A DNA stretch of 64,000 bases from Glandiceps talaboti (Eukaryota > Hemichordata > Enteropneusta > Spengelidae), in the NCBI RefSeq assembly GCF_964340395.1, contig NC_135568.1, positions 2,686,001-2,750,000 of the forward strand, in the 5' to 3' direction. Shown piece after piece: positions 20,901 through 50,037 of the stretch. Position 1 is the first letter of the stretch, and each line of letters begins with the position of its first letter. Below the pieces are notes generated by a model, which worked only from the letters and a program-made list of their open reading frames with translations, had not been told where the DNA came from and did not search any database. Position numbers and translations under genes: made by a program.

Positions 20901-23900
20901 CACAATACAACACAGTATAACACTAAATAATGCAATACTTTATTTTCAGAAAAATTCCCAGAAAATGTAAGTCTGATCTACAATTCTTAGTGTAGTAGTG
21001 GGCTAGGATGTGAAAATCAGTTGTCTAACAACTAGTTGAGTTTGATCTTTGTCGCTGTCGTCGTTGTTGCCGCCGCCGTCACTATCGCCACCACAGCCAC
21101 CACCACTGCCACCACCTTTTTGTGTGTGTGAGAAACCTACTATGGCTTACCTTCTGAGATAAATGGATATATATGGCCATCTCTCATGCCTGGTTCTATT
21201 TCAATTTCTAATAACTTTTCTTCAGATACAAATCTGTAAACAGAAGAAAGACATGTTATATAAGTATCCTGAAAGGTTTGCTTGCATTTGGTATGAAGGT
21301 ATAGAGATGGATGGTCAGTAAGTAAAATCTACCTGAAAAATTAATACATACACTGAAGTATCTTCACATAAAATTTCATATGTGTTGGTAAACCATTGCA
21401 TTAAATTAAACTTTGTTCCAGACACAAACACAAACACAAACACAAACACAAACACAAACACAAACACAAACACAAACTTGAAAATTGTACCTGAATTTTT
21501 CAACTGCACACTTTAATCTCTGTCAACAGATTAACCCACAAAAGTGTAATTTGATACTAACAAGTTGATTTAGACTTACTTTACATTTGGACATTCATCA
21601 CAAACATCTCTAGGTGACATCTGAAATCTTCCTGGGCCTAATTGTATTGTTTGCATTTCTTGATGACAATTGCACTTCCTGAATCCAGGTGCTTCTCTAG
21701 CCACTGGTTTATACCGAACAACCTGAAAAAAATCCAGAAAAGACTTTCTAAGGACAGATAATGTGATTGGAGTCTGATTTAGAAGACTCTCACTTGTACG
21801 CATCACTATATATGTCTATGTATGTATCACATTGTATTGCACATGTACATTACAACAACAGCAGTTAAAGGCCAGGGTTTCAATCCCAGGTTCTTACATT
21901 TGTGTTATCATGTAAGTGGATCTGTTTTTCTGGACAAATTTTTCAATAGCTCTACCAGACAAATATTTTTCACATAAAGAGTTTACTTCTATCAAGTAAT
22001 CTGAAAAGGGGCTTTCATGAGGAGTTAGAGTTGGAGGGGTTGGGGTTGGAGGTGGAAAGGGGATTGGACAATTGCTTGATGACGTATTAAATTCAGGGGA
22101 CTTCATCTTTTCATCCTTGGCAAACTCCACTAATCAGTATGATTCATACCATGTATACATACCATATATATTACAGTACATGTATATGAATTCCATTTAG
22201 CAGTACAGTTTTGGAGACAATGTTACTTGTATATATGTGATGATAGTTGTTGTAATCTACATACAGCTATCAGAGTGGTATACATGTATGTGTAACTCTA
22301 TAAAGCACCTACTATGTACATTTGTACCTTTAGTTCCCCACACTTGTCCTGAGGTACATTTTGTACTTTCCACAATTATATCTCTAAGGAAACAATACGT
22401 ATTTCACAGATTTTTCTTTCTCTATTTCTACCTGGTTATAAAACCATTCACAAAATTTACAAGTTAGGATATCTTTTTTGAACGTCTGATGACAATACGG
22501 AACTTGCAAACCTGCCATTTTGAATGTTGCGTCATGGGAAATGTGATAATAAATGCTAATGAATTGGTATTGTAAACAATACTGTTACATTGCTTGCAAC
22601 CATGAATGATCAATTCATAGTTACCCTGACCACTGTGGGAGGTTTATTTTATCGGTAACTCCAGATTAGGTATTACGAAAACCACAGATAATCCCATAGT
22701 CCTTTGCATCTGAGCATGCTCAGTCTGGATTGCAAGTTCCCTATTAAAAGATGGCTATACAAAGAAAATGTTCAACCTCTCACCTCAACAAAGTCTCCTG
22801 TATACAATTCTTCTAATGATACTTCTAAAGTCATTTCTATATCAGCACCTCTTGGTATATCATCCCGATGTCCGTGACCGCCAGAGCTAAAATGAAACCC
22901 ACCAAAGCCAAAATCACCAAAGAAACTAGAGAATGGATCACCATGTCCACCCATACCACCTTCCTTCAGACCTTCCTCACCATGTCTGTCATACGTTTTC
23001 CGCTTGTCAGCATCAGATAAAACCTGAAATGAAAGGAAATAAAATTACTTGTCTAAGAAATGAAAACAGTGCATGTGGAAGACGCTTTGTATAACCTTTC
23101 AGGTTACAGAAATGTTGATTCCTGTTATGGATCAGATATATTCTGAAAAATCCAATTATGTCGATTATGTTACCAAGGAGCCTGGAGATTTTTAAACTAG
23201 TAGCCAATCAGATATTATATTTGTGAGTTTCATGACATTTTAAAACTAAATTAAACTTGAATGTAATCAGAACATAATTTTTTTTTGTAACTATACAGCC
23301 ATAAACATGGAAAATTGTATACACATGAAATGGTACTATACATATTTGAAAAAAAATATGCCTGGTATGAAATTTTAGTAACAATTTTCATCCATATTGG
23401 GCAGTAGTAAAATGAGTACTAGGCCGTAGACATACTTATAATACACCATGTGTATACAAATGTACCATATTGTACATGCCCCATTACAATAGTTTCAATA
23501 TGGTGACTAACACATTAGAATTTCGCATGGGTGATTGTCAACACATTTACAGAATTGAGTTTATTTTTTTCTTCTCAAATTATTCATTAGTTTCCCAGTG
23601 AGTTTGTCAAATAGAAGTAAAGCAAATGCATTTTGAATTGGTAATTATGAAAAAAAAATTGACAATAAATATAGGTTGTTTCATACCAGTTGGAAACTTA
23701 TTACATTTTGTTACACTTGTACCACCTAACTTAGTACATAATATTACTGTTGTGTCACCTAACTTATTACATAATATTAGAGCATGCGTTGCAAGTGAAT
23801 ATCACTATTTTTACAGACATTAAGATAATTAAGTCATCGGAAATGAAAAATGTCATTAAAAACAATTTATGTAGATACATGTACTCTTCTAAATATCCAT

Positions 23901-26045
23901 GACAGAATGTTGATATTCTTGATAAATTTGATTTGAAATTGATACAGGGGAGTTTTTTTAGTTTAATTAAATTTGAAGGATTGTGAACAAAGTTCCCTGA
24001 GATATTGAATAGAACAAAAAATTTAAATATTTGTCACTTTTCTTTTTGTTCGTTTAAAATATTCTTATTTTTTACCTCTTCTTTTAAGTTGAGTAATCAT
24101 TGTTCAGTTTATATTTGTTGACCTATTCATATTTTTTATCAGCTAGCCATCGTTAGATTTGTCAGTTTTTTTCATCACAATGATGTTTCTAATTCTATTA
24201 TTTTATTAAAAGAGCCAAAAATGTCATTTCATTTCATCCATTTTTTATAAACACACAAACAGCTATAAATAAAGTCAAATCTGTACTCCCATGTTTGCAT
24301 TTTTATAGATTTTGTGTCTTGTCTGTCTGTTTGTTTGATTTATGTTGTTGCCAGAATATGTATTTGAAAAATCATGTCCATCAAAATAAAATTTATTGGA
24401 TATTGATATTTCATATAAAATATTTTCCATATACATTTGTATTTCTTTTTTCAAAACCACTATATTTGAACAATAAATTCAAAAGTGAAGTAAACAAACT
24501 GGTAGTATTTAAACTAACAGCTGGAAGTCAACCACAGAATACATGTACATGTACATGCATATACACAATACAGAATTCAATGGTTGACCTTTACCCTGCT
24601 GCTATGCAAATGAGGTCAATCTTGTAAACCAATCAGGAATAGCCACACTAGCTATTATAATTGACACTTATCGTCAGTGTAACAATAACCATGTGAATAC
24701 TACAAATCAATGTATTCACTGTTGATTTCTTTTTTGTAACATCCTGGCTGCAATATTTGATCAAAAATGACAATTTTCATCTCAAAATCTGTTGAAACTA
24801 CAGTATGTTTGCGATTATAATTGACTGGAAATATATACAATGTATATTCGATTTGACAAGCAAGGACATCATCGGATAATTTGTTCTTGTTGGTATATAA
24901 TGTGGAATTAACATTCAAAGGCTTGAATGCATATTTACTATGATTTGAAGTGTTTTATTACAATATCACAAAATAGACATTTTCTCTACACTTTCCTAAA
25001 TAAAAGAAAATTTGAATTCTTTTTAAACATGCATCAACTGCAAAAGTAAATGTCAACATCTCAAAAAGAAAAATGATTCCTTTATGTACATGGTAATAAC
25101 CATGGCAACAAATTAGTAAATTAAAAATCAAGAATTTTTTTTATTATTTTCACAGAAGAAGTAAACAATATCCCTGCACTGTCATTACCTCATAAGCTGC
25201 ACCGAGATCCTGGAATTTCTCATTTGCAGTAGGATCATCTGGATTTTTATCCGGATGCAATTCCATGGCTAATTTACGGTATGCCTTTTTAATTTGCTTG
25301 GTTGATGCATCTTTGGGTACACCAAGAATTTTGTAGAAATCCCTCCTATAAAACAAAATGTGACATTGGCAATGACAATCAGAAAGTCATGGATAGACAG
25401 ATGGATAGATGATCGCTTGTTGTTGTTATTGTTCACATCTTTTTTTACCCCTTTGTTTATTTGTTGACCATAGAGACCATTTTACGTTCACTATTGCATA
25501 CATCGCAGACATAGAACTGTTTACAGTAAATCGAGTAATATTCGTGTATGAGGGATTTAAAAAATGAAGCTAAATGGCTGGTCACAATTTTATATCAACT
25601 GGCGTGTGCTCGAATAAATAACTGAATGTCGACTCACTCTATTTATCATTTCTATAACTTGTATTTATTAATGACACTTCATGATATTTATAGGATACTT
25701 ATAGATTATGGAAACATATATTTTGGTGCCGAAAACTTGAGAAATAAGCTGACCTAAAAATAAATGAATGAACACTGAAATTTGATTAGTTAACATAGGG
25801 GTTCCGAGAGCTTCCGCATTAGATGTTACACGTGTACTTCCTACGGACGGACGAACGGGCGACGTTCATCGTCAACTTATTAAAACATTAATCATCACAA
25901 TTGAGTAACATGAATATAAATAATACCAACGCGTTGTTCTCTGTTTGAAAGACGTGATTAATGTTCAAAAGGCGATCACTTACCCCGCTAAAACAGCCAG
26001 CGAAAGGTGTAGAACAAGGAACCAAATAGTAACCGGCGACGCCAT
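17929..26045 (-). CDS. DNAJB11: DnaJ homolog subfamily B member 11 (ERdj3), ER-lumen Hsp40 co-chaperone
   Basis: Nine exons: 25984-26045, 25189-25345, 22784-23023, 21580-21722, 21151-21233, 20670-20727, 20129-20240, 19223-19382, 17929-17993. All joins keep frame and give 359 residues, against 358 in human as I recall it. A signal peptide spans residues 1-21. The J domain follows with HPD at 51-53, then a Gly/Phe-rich linker (about 88-125) and the substrate-binding domains. The cysteine pairs CNC (170, 172) and CDEC (194, 197) are in place, as is the glycosylation site TNVT (N262). The protein ends YNGLQGY. Known role: stimulates BiP ATPase and hands unfolded secretory proteins to it. The start is fixed by the signal peptide and a good ATG context. 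Intron 8 carries a 100-bp satellite and a dispersed repeat. It is divergently arranged with ICA1. Identification is near certain. Confidence 0.97.
18150..18370 (+). mobile_element. Diverged dispersed repeat, family B, copy 1
   Basis: Matching segments AAATGTTACATTT, CAGTTTTGT, CATCCGACAGTG, GTGATGTT and ATTTTGTTTTATG occur in the same order and spacing at 48,090-48,275. This copy lies in DNAJB11 intron 8. No coding frame or clear ends are visible. Confidence 0.6.
18493..19025. repeat. 100-bp satellite, five full copies and a partial sixth
   Basis: Units begin CATACTGCCACCTAGAGGTC at 18,493, 18,593, 18,693, 18,793 and 18,893, exactly 100 bp apart, with only a few differences between copies 1-4. 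A last, shortened unit starts near 18,992. The array is in DNAJB11 intron 8. There are no unique spacers, so it is not a CRISPR array. Confidence 0.95.
19520..19850. repeat. Imperfect tandem repeat of roughly 80 bp in DNAJB11 intron 7
   Basis: Blocks of the form GGGGAACC(T/C)...GTAGATTTTACCTG...CCCTTAAAA recur three to four times. A run of G at about 19,567-19,580 lies at the left. Frames read across it are not conserved. Confidence 0.55.
21420..21475. repeat. (CACAAA)n hexanucleotide repeat
   Basis: About nine uninterrupted units within DNAJB11 intron 4. Confidence 0.95.
22499..22556 (-). repeat. Dispersed repeat, family C, copy 2
   Basis: Reverse complement of the block at 7140-7206, with TTTCCCATGACGCAACATTC and GGTTTGCAAGTTCC conserved. 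It lies in DNAJB11 intron 3. A further TTGCAAGTTCCC occurs near 22,731. Confidence 0.6.
23024..25188. other. DNAJB11 intron 2, no distinct feature
   Basis: A 2.2-kb AT-rich intron. I see no exon, ordered repeat or RNA gene in it; the few open frames are short and biased to AT-rich codons. Confidence 0.5.
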
Positions 26046-26339
26046 TTTACTCAAGTAGCGACTTTCAAACCGAAAGAGGGCGCTCCGAGAGGCCTAGGAT
26101 GATTCCATATTCTCGAAGGGATGTGTAATTTTGCAGTTAATTTGGTTTTTCTTCATATTTTAGAGAATTGAGTATGCACATAAATGCTACAGCATGCTAG
26201 AATAATAAATAATGTAATGAAAATAATGAAATGTGATTATATATGTTTGAAATGAGGATTGCTGTTTATTTTACATAACGAATTTTGACTTTACACCCCA
26301 CCTTAGTTCCGTCCACTTCCAACGCGAAACATCATCAAT
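26046..26339. promoter_or_regulatory. Candidate bidirectional promoter between DNAJB11 and ICA1
   Basis: The DNAJB11 start codon and the ICA1 leader exon are in opposite orientation with about 290 bp between them. GC-richer patches lie near each gene (AGAGGGCGCTCCGAGAGGCC at about 26,075 and CCAACGCGAAAC near 26,319) around an AT-rich middle. No perfect ER stress element (CCAAT-N9-CCACG) is visible by eye, although DNAJB11 is stress-induced in vertebrates. Confidence 0.6.
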
Positions 26340-26365
26340 ATGGCGGATATGTCGATATTGTAAAG
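26340..26365 (+). other. ICA1: ICA1 leader exon (3' part) with a 7-codon upstream frame
   Basis: An ATG in strong context (A at -3, G at +4) opens MADMSIL and stops at 26,361-26,363. It is followed directly by a consensus donor, AAG|gtaaga, at 26,366. The exon probably begins somewhere between 26,280 and 26,340. A second donor-like GTAAAG begins at 26,360. Confidence 0.5.
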
Positions 26366-27588
26366 GTAAGACCACCTGTAAAATATTATATATTTTCCTA
26401 AATCTGACACTTTTGTGAAATCTAAAGAATTTTTAATATATGAATTATACAAATCTATATTTGTGTATTAAAATAATTCTTGAATTACGCCAATTTTAAT
26501 TGTAAATTTGAAGAAACTGCATATTGCCTGTCGTTTCTTTGAATATGACAAAATGGTGGTTGTTCATGTCCAGGAACATTTGTTCAGCTGTCTGTCCACA
26601 TTTGCGAGAGATCGGGTAATTAAACACAACTAAAATGCTAGTTTGTTTATTTTATGTAAATAATATTGTTATTGTCTTTCAATCCTGCAAATAATTGATA
26701 GGCCAGGCTTTCAATCACAACACTCCTTTATACCTGGAGTTCAAAGTTAGCATCGTCACATCACATTACATTTATGTGTCGGCCTACGTAAAATATTCGT
26801 AACGTCTGCTAGAAAAACGATTAAGAAAAAAATAGTTCATGTGATGCTGAATGGAGTATTCTTTGCTCATGTTGAGAATAGATTATCTGATCACAGAAAA
26901 TAGATGGGTACAAATTCCTGTTTGTGTGACCTCAAGAATCTAGTATTGTCTATTAAATGTCAATACATGTATCTGCCTAACACGTATTACATTTCTATCA
27001 CACAGATATGATCTTAGTAGTAAACAAAGACATTGTACTACGTCACAGACAAGTCTGTAATTGTACACGTACGAAAATATCCTCAGTTTTCCTTTTGGTA
27101 ATAATATTTAAATACATGATCTATCTCTACATACATGTACTATTTAGCATTTCTATTGTGACCTGGTGATGATTTGATTTACATTACACATTGTATACTG
27201 GTGCTTCATAATTTGTCATTCACATAGGCACATCTTGCTGGTAGGTGGCAACTAGACAAAGGTATCTTTCATTGTTGAAGGGAATTTTTATGGGCAACAC
27301 TGACATGTTATGTGACTCAAAACTTTCTTATCCTGGTACTATGACTAAACTACAATTTTTGACTTATCTTAGTTTACAATAGACAATTGACATGAAATAA
27401 TGCAATACATATACATTGTTTTTGTATATTGTGGTGTATGAGTCAGCGTACACACATAAATACATATACACATACACATGCATACAAATACACACATACA
27501 TGAATGCAAATGCGATAGCTGTATATCCGTTTTAGTTTGTGGTTTTCTGAATATTCTTCCCTCAATGAAATCAATTAATCAATCTACA

Positions 27589-27652
27589 CACACACACACA
27601 CACACATACATACAAATACACACACATACAAATACACACACACACACACACG
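27589..27652. repeat. (AC)n microsatellite
   Basis: AC-rich tract with ATAC interruptions in ICA1 intron 1. Confidence 0.9.
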
Positions 27653-27967
27653 TGTAAAAGTGTCTCACTTGGGAGAACAGTGACCAATGCATGCCATATT
27701 TATAGCAGAGTATTAGAAACTTATCCGAGGAATTAAGAAGTCACAAGTTGTAACTCTGAGTTTCGAACTTGTTTTAAAAGCATGAAACTCTGAGTTACAG
27801 AATTCCTTAGATTAAATCAATATCTGTTTTATTTTTTATCCTAGGAAGTGTTTGATGGTATAAGGCCTGTTGATTTCAGAGATTGTGCCAAAACACTAAG
27901 GTCCATATTGGCCACTTTATCAATAGCTAGTTTCTGAAGATTTTGAAAGCATAACAACAACCAAAGA

Positions 27968-43489
<15,522 letters not shown>

Positions 43490-46400
43490 TCGACTCACCC
43501 CTCCTGTCTTCATATAAAATGGCTTCTTCCTATTGTATTATGTCAATAGGGTGACACTACTTATGTAGATAAGGGTATAAAGTGTACAGAGATCATTGTG
43601 TAGAAAATTTGAAATGTTTACGTAAACGTAAACTGTAGAACTGGTGTGCTTCCAAGTGTCAAAGTTACATCACAGCTTTGTCATATTATGGTAGCTTTGA
43701 AATTTAGAACAAAACGCATGAATTTACATAGCTAGATGATAATCATATGTAGACACTAATAGTAATCATCAAAAATGGCTTTAAGATGTTTACTATATAT
43801 AAATGATGTTTAATATACACATCTAGAATATATAACGTTACAATTTTTGTTGTAAAGAGATAGACCAAAAGAGAAACTACTTGTCTCATGGTTGAATCAG
43901 CTGGGATGTAAGTGTTCTAATGTTGATGATATTTTTGAAGGGTTTATTATAATGAGTAATATGTGTGGGGGGTAAAGTAGCTATTATGCTGCCTACACAG
44001 CTATTATTGTCACACTGGAACATATTTTGTAGACTTTTTGTTCTTTACCTGTTCATTTTTCGTACAGGTGTTCATTCCTATAAGTGCAATTTTATTGAAG
44101 TATTTCCAACAATTGTTGTCTTCGTACTAACATAACTGCTCTTTAACTGCCACTGCTTAGTAGTTACGAAAAAATATTGCAACTAGATATTTGAATTGTT
44201 AGACCAACCATGCCTTTCTTCTTTATCATGGGCAACATTTTAAACAACAAATGAAATTAGGAGGGAGCCCTCTGTACAAGCAGAAAAGTATGAAAAAACA
44301 AAAGAATCTTCAAAATTACGTGGTAGAGAATGGTGTCATCAGACCAGTGACATGACAATGTCTGTAAACTTTGTGAATTTTAATCCCTACAAGAAGGATA
44401 ACACCTGCTGAATGTTAACACCATATGACTCAAGGAACTCGTATTATGTTTATAGATAAATACCTTTTACTAATTTCTTACAAATACTGTTGATAACACA
44501 GTAAGGTGGCGTATTTGAAATGATCTGATAGAGAACTTCCTTCATATTCAATTTCAAATTAATAAAGATCATGTTGGGTTGAACAAGTCTGTATAGCCAA
44601 AGTTTGAGGACAATGATATATTTTGCAGTACTGCTGAAAAATATACTGTGGTTGATTTGATGATACCACTTATACAAATGATGACATTTGGAATATGTTA
44701 TGTAATGTATCAATATGAACATGTACATGTACAGTTCTATCAGATATACTGTGTTTGTATTTGTATGCTAGGCCAAAGTAAACATTTCAGAGAGATACAG
44801 ATCCATATCCCAGTTTCTTAGATTTTGTGTTGATCTGAGGTCTGTGACATGATAAGAATACCTATATATATACCCCGGTATAGCGATATCAATTTGAGTC
44901 ACCTTTGAGTTGGCAGAAGTATGCATTATGACAGAATATTGGATGATATCTGATATGGATTTGTGAGATCAGGTGTGTAGGTGAATTTTATATCAGTTCA
45001 TCATGGTGTATTTCTGATGCATTGATCCCTGAGGTATTAAAACTTATAACGTAAGACGTGCATGCAGATTTTTTATGTTCAAGGCCATTGATGGATCTTT
45101 TATGTCTAAACTCATTCACCCGTTTGAAGACTTGGAGTGATTCATGCGCTAATAAGTTCTTTCAATTTTTTAATCATCAATTATAAAATGAAATCTATCC
45201 TTTCTATAATTAATAAAACAGTACCAAACTTGTACACTACATATCTCAATATTAAATGTGGCCATCCATTTTTTGCATGTATAAAAAAAAAGCTGGATAA
45301 TAATCAATTTCTGTTATGTTAAAACACAAGACCGGGATGTATTAAACTTATCGGTAGTTTACTATCAACTTCCTCAAATGTAAAGTAGAACTTATGCTTT
45401 CTGAAATCCCAGTGTCTTGTAATTGTAGCCCGTCTTACTATACCCCTGATATCCCTCAATTTGTAAATTGAACTATTCCATATATATGTATATAGCTTTA
45501 GGATTAAACCAAGTTAATGTAGTAAATAGGTGACAATGTGAGTGGGTGTATCTTTGATGTGTTGGTTTGAACTGTGTATATCAAAATTTTTTGACAAGGC
45601 ATTCGGATTGCATTCTTTGTCAAATTGTTTTGACAAAGCAGTCAGGTCATATTCTGTATCAGAAGTTTTTGGCAATGCAGACATATTCTTTGTTAAAAGT
45701 TTTGGATCATATTAGGTATCTAGATTTGTTGACAATACAGTCAGATAACTGATAGTAAAAATAATTGATACTGCACTCATATCTGTATTTAAAGGTATTG
45801 GCAATGTTATATTACTGTGTAAATTTCCCTAAAAGTTGGTTGTAAATTTAACATGTTCTTTTATGATTTTGCTCATTTTAAGAACAGTTTTAGAGGTTCA
45901 ATTTCGTCGATGACATTACATAAAAACTATTGCACACACTGCCAAGCTCCTTCATCACACAGTAAAAACCCAACTATATCAACATGTATGTTGAATTTAA
46001 AATCACTATTGCTAAGATGTTATCTGTACAGATATATCAAGATGAAAATAATTCATGTGGTGACAGATATAAGGTAAAAGATTCATCATTACTGTCACGC
46101 AGTATGTTAGCTATTTTATAGTTGTAAATTATTAACGTTATATTACTCCCAAAACTGATACACATAAAAATCACTCAAGTTGAATTCATGCTCAGAATAT
46201 CTAATGTGTTTTTAGTTAGGAGCAGTTTTGAAATTGAAGTTGTAGGTTTTCATTTTAGTTTTGCACCGGATCTACATATTTGTGTAAAATATTTTTTTCC
46301 TATTCTATGTAAACTCGCAAAGATGCATAATACATGTATAGGACATTAGCTCTGTTGGCTGTTGGTGATTTATAGGTTGTTCACTGACTAAACATGAAGA

Positions 46401-47306
46401 ATTATGGCAAGATGTAAAACCTAGTGGTACATTTTTTTGCATTTCATGTAGACGAAATGTGTAAATCAAACAAAAGATATGATTTTGGACTAAACTATGA
46501 ACAAGTGATTTCTACTTCATAGATTTCCTTCCTAATATTTTTTAACATGTGACATTAGGAGTACTGTAATATTAATTTAAAAGGACTGCTATCAACCAAT
46601 GACCTTGACTGTACCTGTGAAAATTTAACATATATCAAGTGAATTATTTATTAGAAACATAATTTCGTCTGTTTTTGTCTATGTGTAACAAGTGCGGTTT
46701 TCTTGTTTTGTCATTTTTTGGATTTGCAATTTTGGAAATTCGGTATATTTTGGAAGTAAAAAGTATTTTATTAAAGGAATTTCCAAAGAAGAAACCAGTA
46801 CCATTAATATAATACTAAGTTTTGAACCGAAAAAAGAGAGAAATTTCGCATATCAAAACTTAAATTCTCCATGACATTCTTTTGTCTCAAGTTTTCTATC
46901 ACTAAGCAACATTAGTACTTTGGTTTTATTTCTAAGTTATGTTACATGAAATAGCTTATTCTGTAATGTCTATGGATTCAGCCGTTCTTTTTTCCTCTTT
47001 CTTTGTGTATACCCTTATGATACAGATGAAAATTGTAATTATTGTTTGATGGATGGCAAATGTTACAAAGAAGTTGTAGTAATGAATTATTTATTAAAAT
47101 GATGTCAAATATCAATGTACTGTGTTCATGTGGTTGAAATGCAAAGAAGGTAGGCTGTAGAAGTTATTGATAATAAGTTGTTTATTTAACCCAAATATGA
47201 ATGATTAGGAAACGTTGTTAACAAATGAGAAGGATAAATGGGGAGTCAAGAAGTTGCTAGTCTAACCTGACCCCTGGCATTGTACTTTTTGAATAATAAC
47301 AATAAA
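43490..47306 (+). other. ICA1: Probable long 3' UTR of ICA1
   Basis: After the ICA1 stop there are about 3.8 kb of AT-rich sequence almost free of microsatellites, in contrast to everything beyond 47.5 kb. AATAAA occurs at 47,301 in the context AACAATAAAACTG, a good polyadenylation candidate. The extent is inferred only. Confidence 0.45.
45585..45740. repeat. Degenerate tandem repeat, unit about 47-50 bp, three to four copies
   Basis: The pattern TTGACAA(G/A)GCA...CATTCTTTGTCA recurs with drift. It lies in the presumed ICA1 3' UTR. Confidence 0.6.
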
Positions 47307-47583
47307 ACTGTTCAATCATCATTGAAATGAAATACCTAACTGAACAACGTACACACCAAAGTCTGTGTTGTACTCGGAAAGTCTACAACATATGAAAAGT
47401 CTGTACAGCTCTGAGTTTACATTAAATCTACTGCTCTACTAAGATATAGTTTCAAAGATTTCCTAAAACTTTAATAACACTTCGCCTTGAGAGTAGAACA
47501 GTCATCGAAGTTTAAATAAGTTATAGGTAGACTTGTTGAAAACATTAAAAAATTGCATGTTCTTCATTGTATGAGTCTGCATA

Positions 47584-47615
<32 letters not shown>

Positions 47616-47639
47616 TGTGTGTCTATGTATGTATGTATG

Positions 47640-47669
<30 letters not shown>
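47584..47669. repeat. (TG)n-(TATG)n compound microsatellite
   Basis: A TG tract to about 47,620 followed by about 12 TATG units. Confidence 0.95.
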
Positions 47670-47671
<2 letters not shown>

Positions 47672-48089
47672 CCCTGTAGAACCGAGACTCCTTCAATATT
47701 TAAATGTCTTTATTTCCCATAGGGCATATCTGATACCCACCATCATCATTGAATAGTATGTGTAGGGATTTGAAAAACACTGCCAGTAGCCTACTAGCTC
47801 ACAGATCGTCGGTCAGTATAATTGTATTTTTTGTGTGTTATTTTCGAAAAAAGCATGTTCTTCTAGTTACACAAGAGAGAGCAGTAAATTATCATTTTAT
47901 AAAATTTTGTCTTGCTCGGTAAAAAAATGAAATAATTTCTTAATATTTCTTGATACTACCAAACTAGTCAGACTATAGAGTTTCAATTAGCTGGCATGAT
48001 GTTGGTTTTATTACTTCCCAGAATCCCACACACTTTATTTTCAAATTGTTACAAATTACGGAAAACAAAATTCTGGCAGTACAGCGCAC

Positions 48090-48275
48090 ATGAACATGAA
48101 ATGTTACATTTTATCGCACCATGAACATACAGTTTTGTGTTTGTAGCTTCCTTGTTTCATCCGACAGTGCAGTGATGTTGATTTGTGTTCACAGTCAGAT
48201 AAAATGTAGTATATTCTTGCGCGCTGTCGGTGCCTGCATTTTGTTTTATGCAATTCGTAATATATAACAATTTGA
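48090..48275 (+). mobile_element. Diverged dispersed repeat, family B, copy 2
   Basis: Shares with 18,150-18,370 the ordered blocks AAATGTTACATTTT, CAGTTTTGTGTTTG, TCATCCGACAGTG, GTGATGTTG and GCATTTTGTTTTATG. It lies in the same orientation 30 kb away. Class not known. Confidence 0.6.
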
Positions 48276-48998
48276 AAGAAACTGTGGTGCGAAACGTCAA
48301 AAGCATCGTGTTACCTTATTCAACTCTATAGTCGCTCTGTTTAGTTAGTAAATAAAAAATGTTGAGTTCAACACCAGGTTCTACTTTTACCCTTTCCAAG
48401 AAGAAAGACACCTGCATTCCTAGAAAGTATATTTTTGTTACGTCAACCGACTTTGAGAATATATCACAACTCTCTCCTTCGCCTTCAAAAACATGATTTT
48501 TGAATCAGTGTCCTGACCTTTAACAGGCAGGAGAAGACCTATTTAGAAACGATACACGACACAGCCGTTTTTCAATATTAATTCATTTGATATGACCTGC
48601 GTGGGTAAAGATAGTAATTTAAAAGTAATTTAAAAGTTTTGTAACACAACGGAGACTCGTAAATAATCATTCTATCTCAATATAAGACATAAACGTATTT
48701 ATTGCAGCTCTGAACTGGCCCATATCAACATGAATTATCTAATAGTCTCTGAATTGAAACATACCTTCCATAGATTTATGTGTCGGATTTATTTACGTAG
48801 GTTAAAATGAAGGACCCTGGACTCACAACAACAGATAGCAATTTTGCATTGACGTCAATTGCCAGGTGTTGCATCATAACATTCTATTCATGGAATACAA
48901 ATAGTATCGGTTGGTTTCATTTTTTTACCCGAGTTCGAAAAAAGTTTGGGTAAAAATAGCTGTTTTGATTCAATGTTGTCTAGTTGTGCCTGTAGTGT

Positions 48999-49168
<170 letters not shown>

Positions 49169-49605
49169 GTGACCATGATAAATATCCTGGATGTCAGGAT
49201 AACATTTTTTTCGATCGATGACCATTCTACTCATGCAAAGACAACATTTGATTAATTACTTATAAATAAATGAATGGTTGGTTGTAATGGAATTTAGGAT
49301 TATTTACTTTGATACTATAGAGATCGGCAAAGTGTGTTTAATAAGCAATAGGTCCATGCCACATGCAGTGACAAGACAAGACAAGACAAGAATGATGGAC
49401 CATAGGGAGATAAAGGTTTCACGAATGAATAAGAGATAAGTAACAATTTTAACGTCAAAATTTCACATGGTCATTATCTGAAATTTAAAAGATTTTAAAC
49501 GAATAGGTAGAATATAGGCAGCTCGTACGTAAATTCTGAAAATGCCATTGTTTAAATTACAATATCTGCAATATATCTTAAAATGACGTTTTTGATAGAT
49601 TATTC

Positions 49606-49608
<3 letters not shown>

Positions 49609-49657
<49 letters not shown>

Positions 49658-49680
49658 ATGTATGTATGTATGTATGTGTG
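49609..49680. repeat. (TG)n-(TATG)n compound microsatellite
   Basis: TG units pass into about ten TATG units and then a degenerate TG/CG-rich tail to about 49,745. Confidence 0.95.
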
Positions 49681-50005
49681 TGCGTGCGTGTGTGTCTACG
49701 CGAGCGCTTATGCGTGAGTGTTTTTGCATGCACGTGCGTGAGTCTGTGTAGTGTATATGTTTTGCTTGTGTGTGTTTATGTATTTGTATATTCGAGCTTT
49801 GCATCAAAAGCGCGCGAATGTTTTGAACAGGTTCTGATTCTTGAGATACAACCATGTTTATTGAACGTGATATATTGCTTTGCTGTATGCATTTGCATCA
49901 TCTGTATATCTCGAGATTTGACTTTTTATTTATAAAGAGTCCTCTTTTTAAGTTCCAGACTACAATTCTGGTTTTTCCCCACCAACTTTGAAGAGAACGA
50001 ACGAA

Positions 50006-50037
50006 TGTATGAATGGATGGATGGATGGATGGATGGA
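50006..50037. repeat. (GGAT)n microsatellite
   Basis: A short run of GGAT units flanked by related GAATGAAT sequence. Confidence 0.9.

Noticed and set aside
24295-24627. 110-codon plus-strand frame in DNAJB11 intron 2
   Set aside because: Composition is that of AT-rich DNA (Phe, Tyr, Ile, Asn), with no conserved motif and no splice context.
26046-26339. ER stress element upstream of DNAJB11
   Set aside because: Searched by eye for CCAAT with CCACG nine bases away on both strands; no match, so none is annotated.
48280-48300. Second hammerhead candidate, GCGAAACGTC
   Set aside because: No CUGANGA box or helix II partner lies at the required distance upstream.
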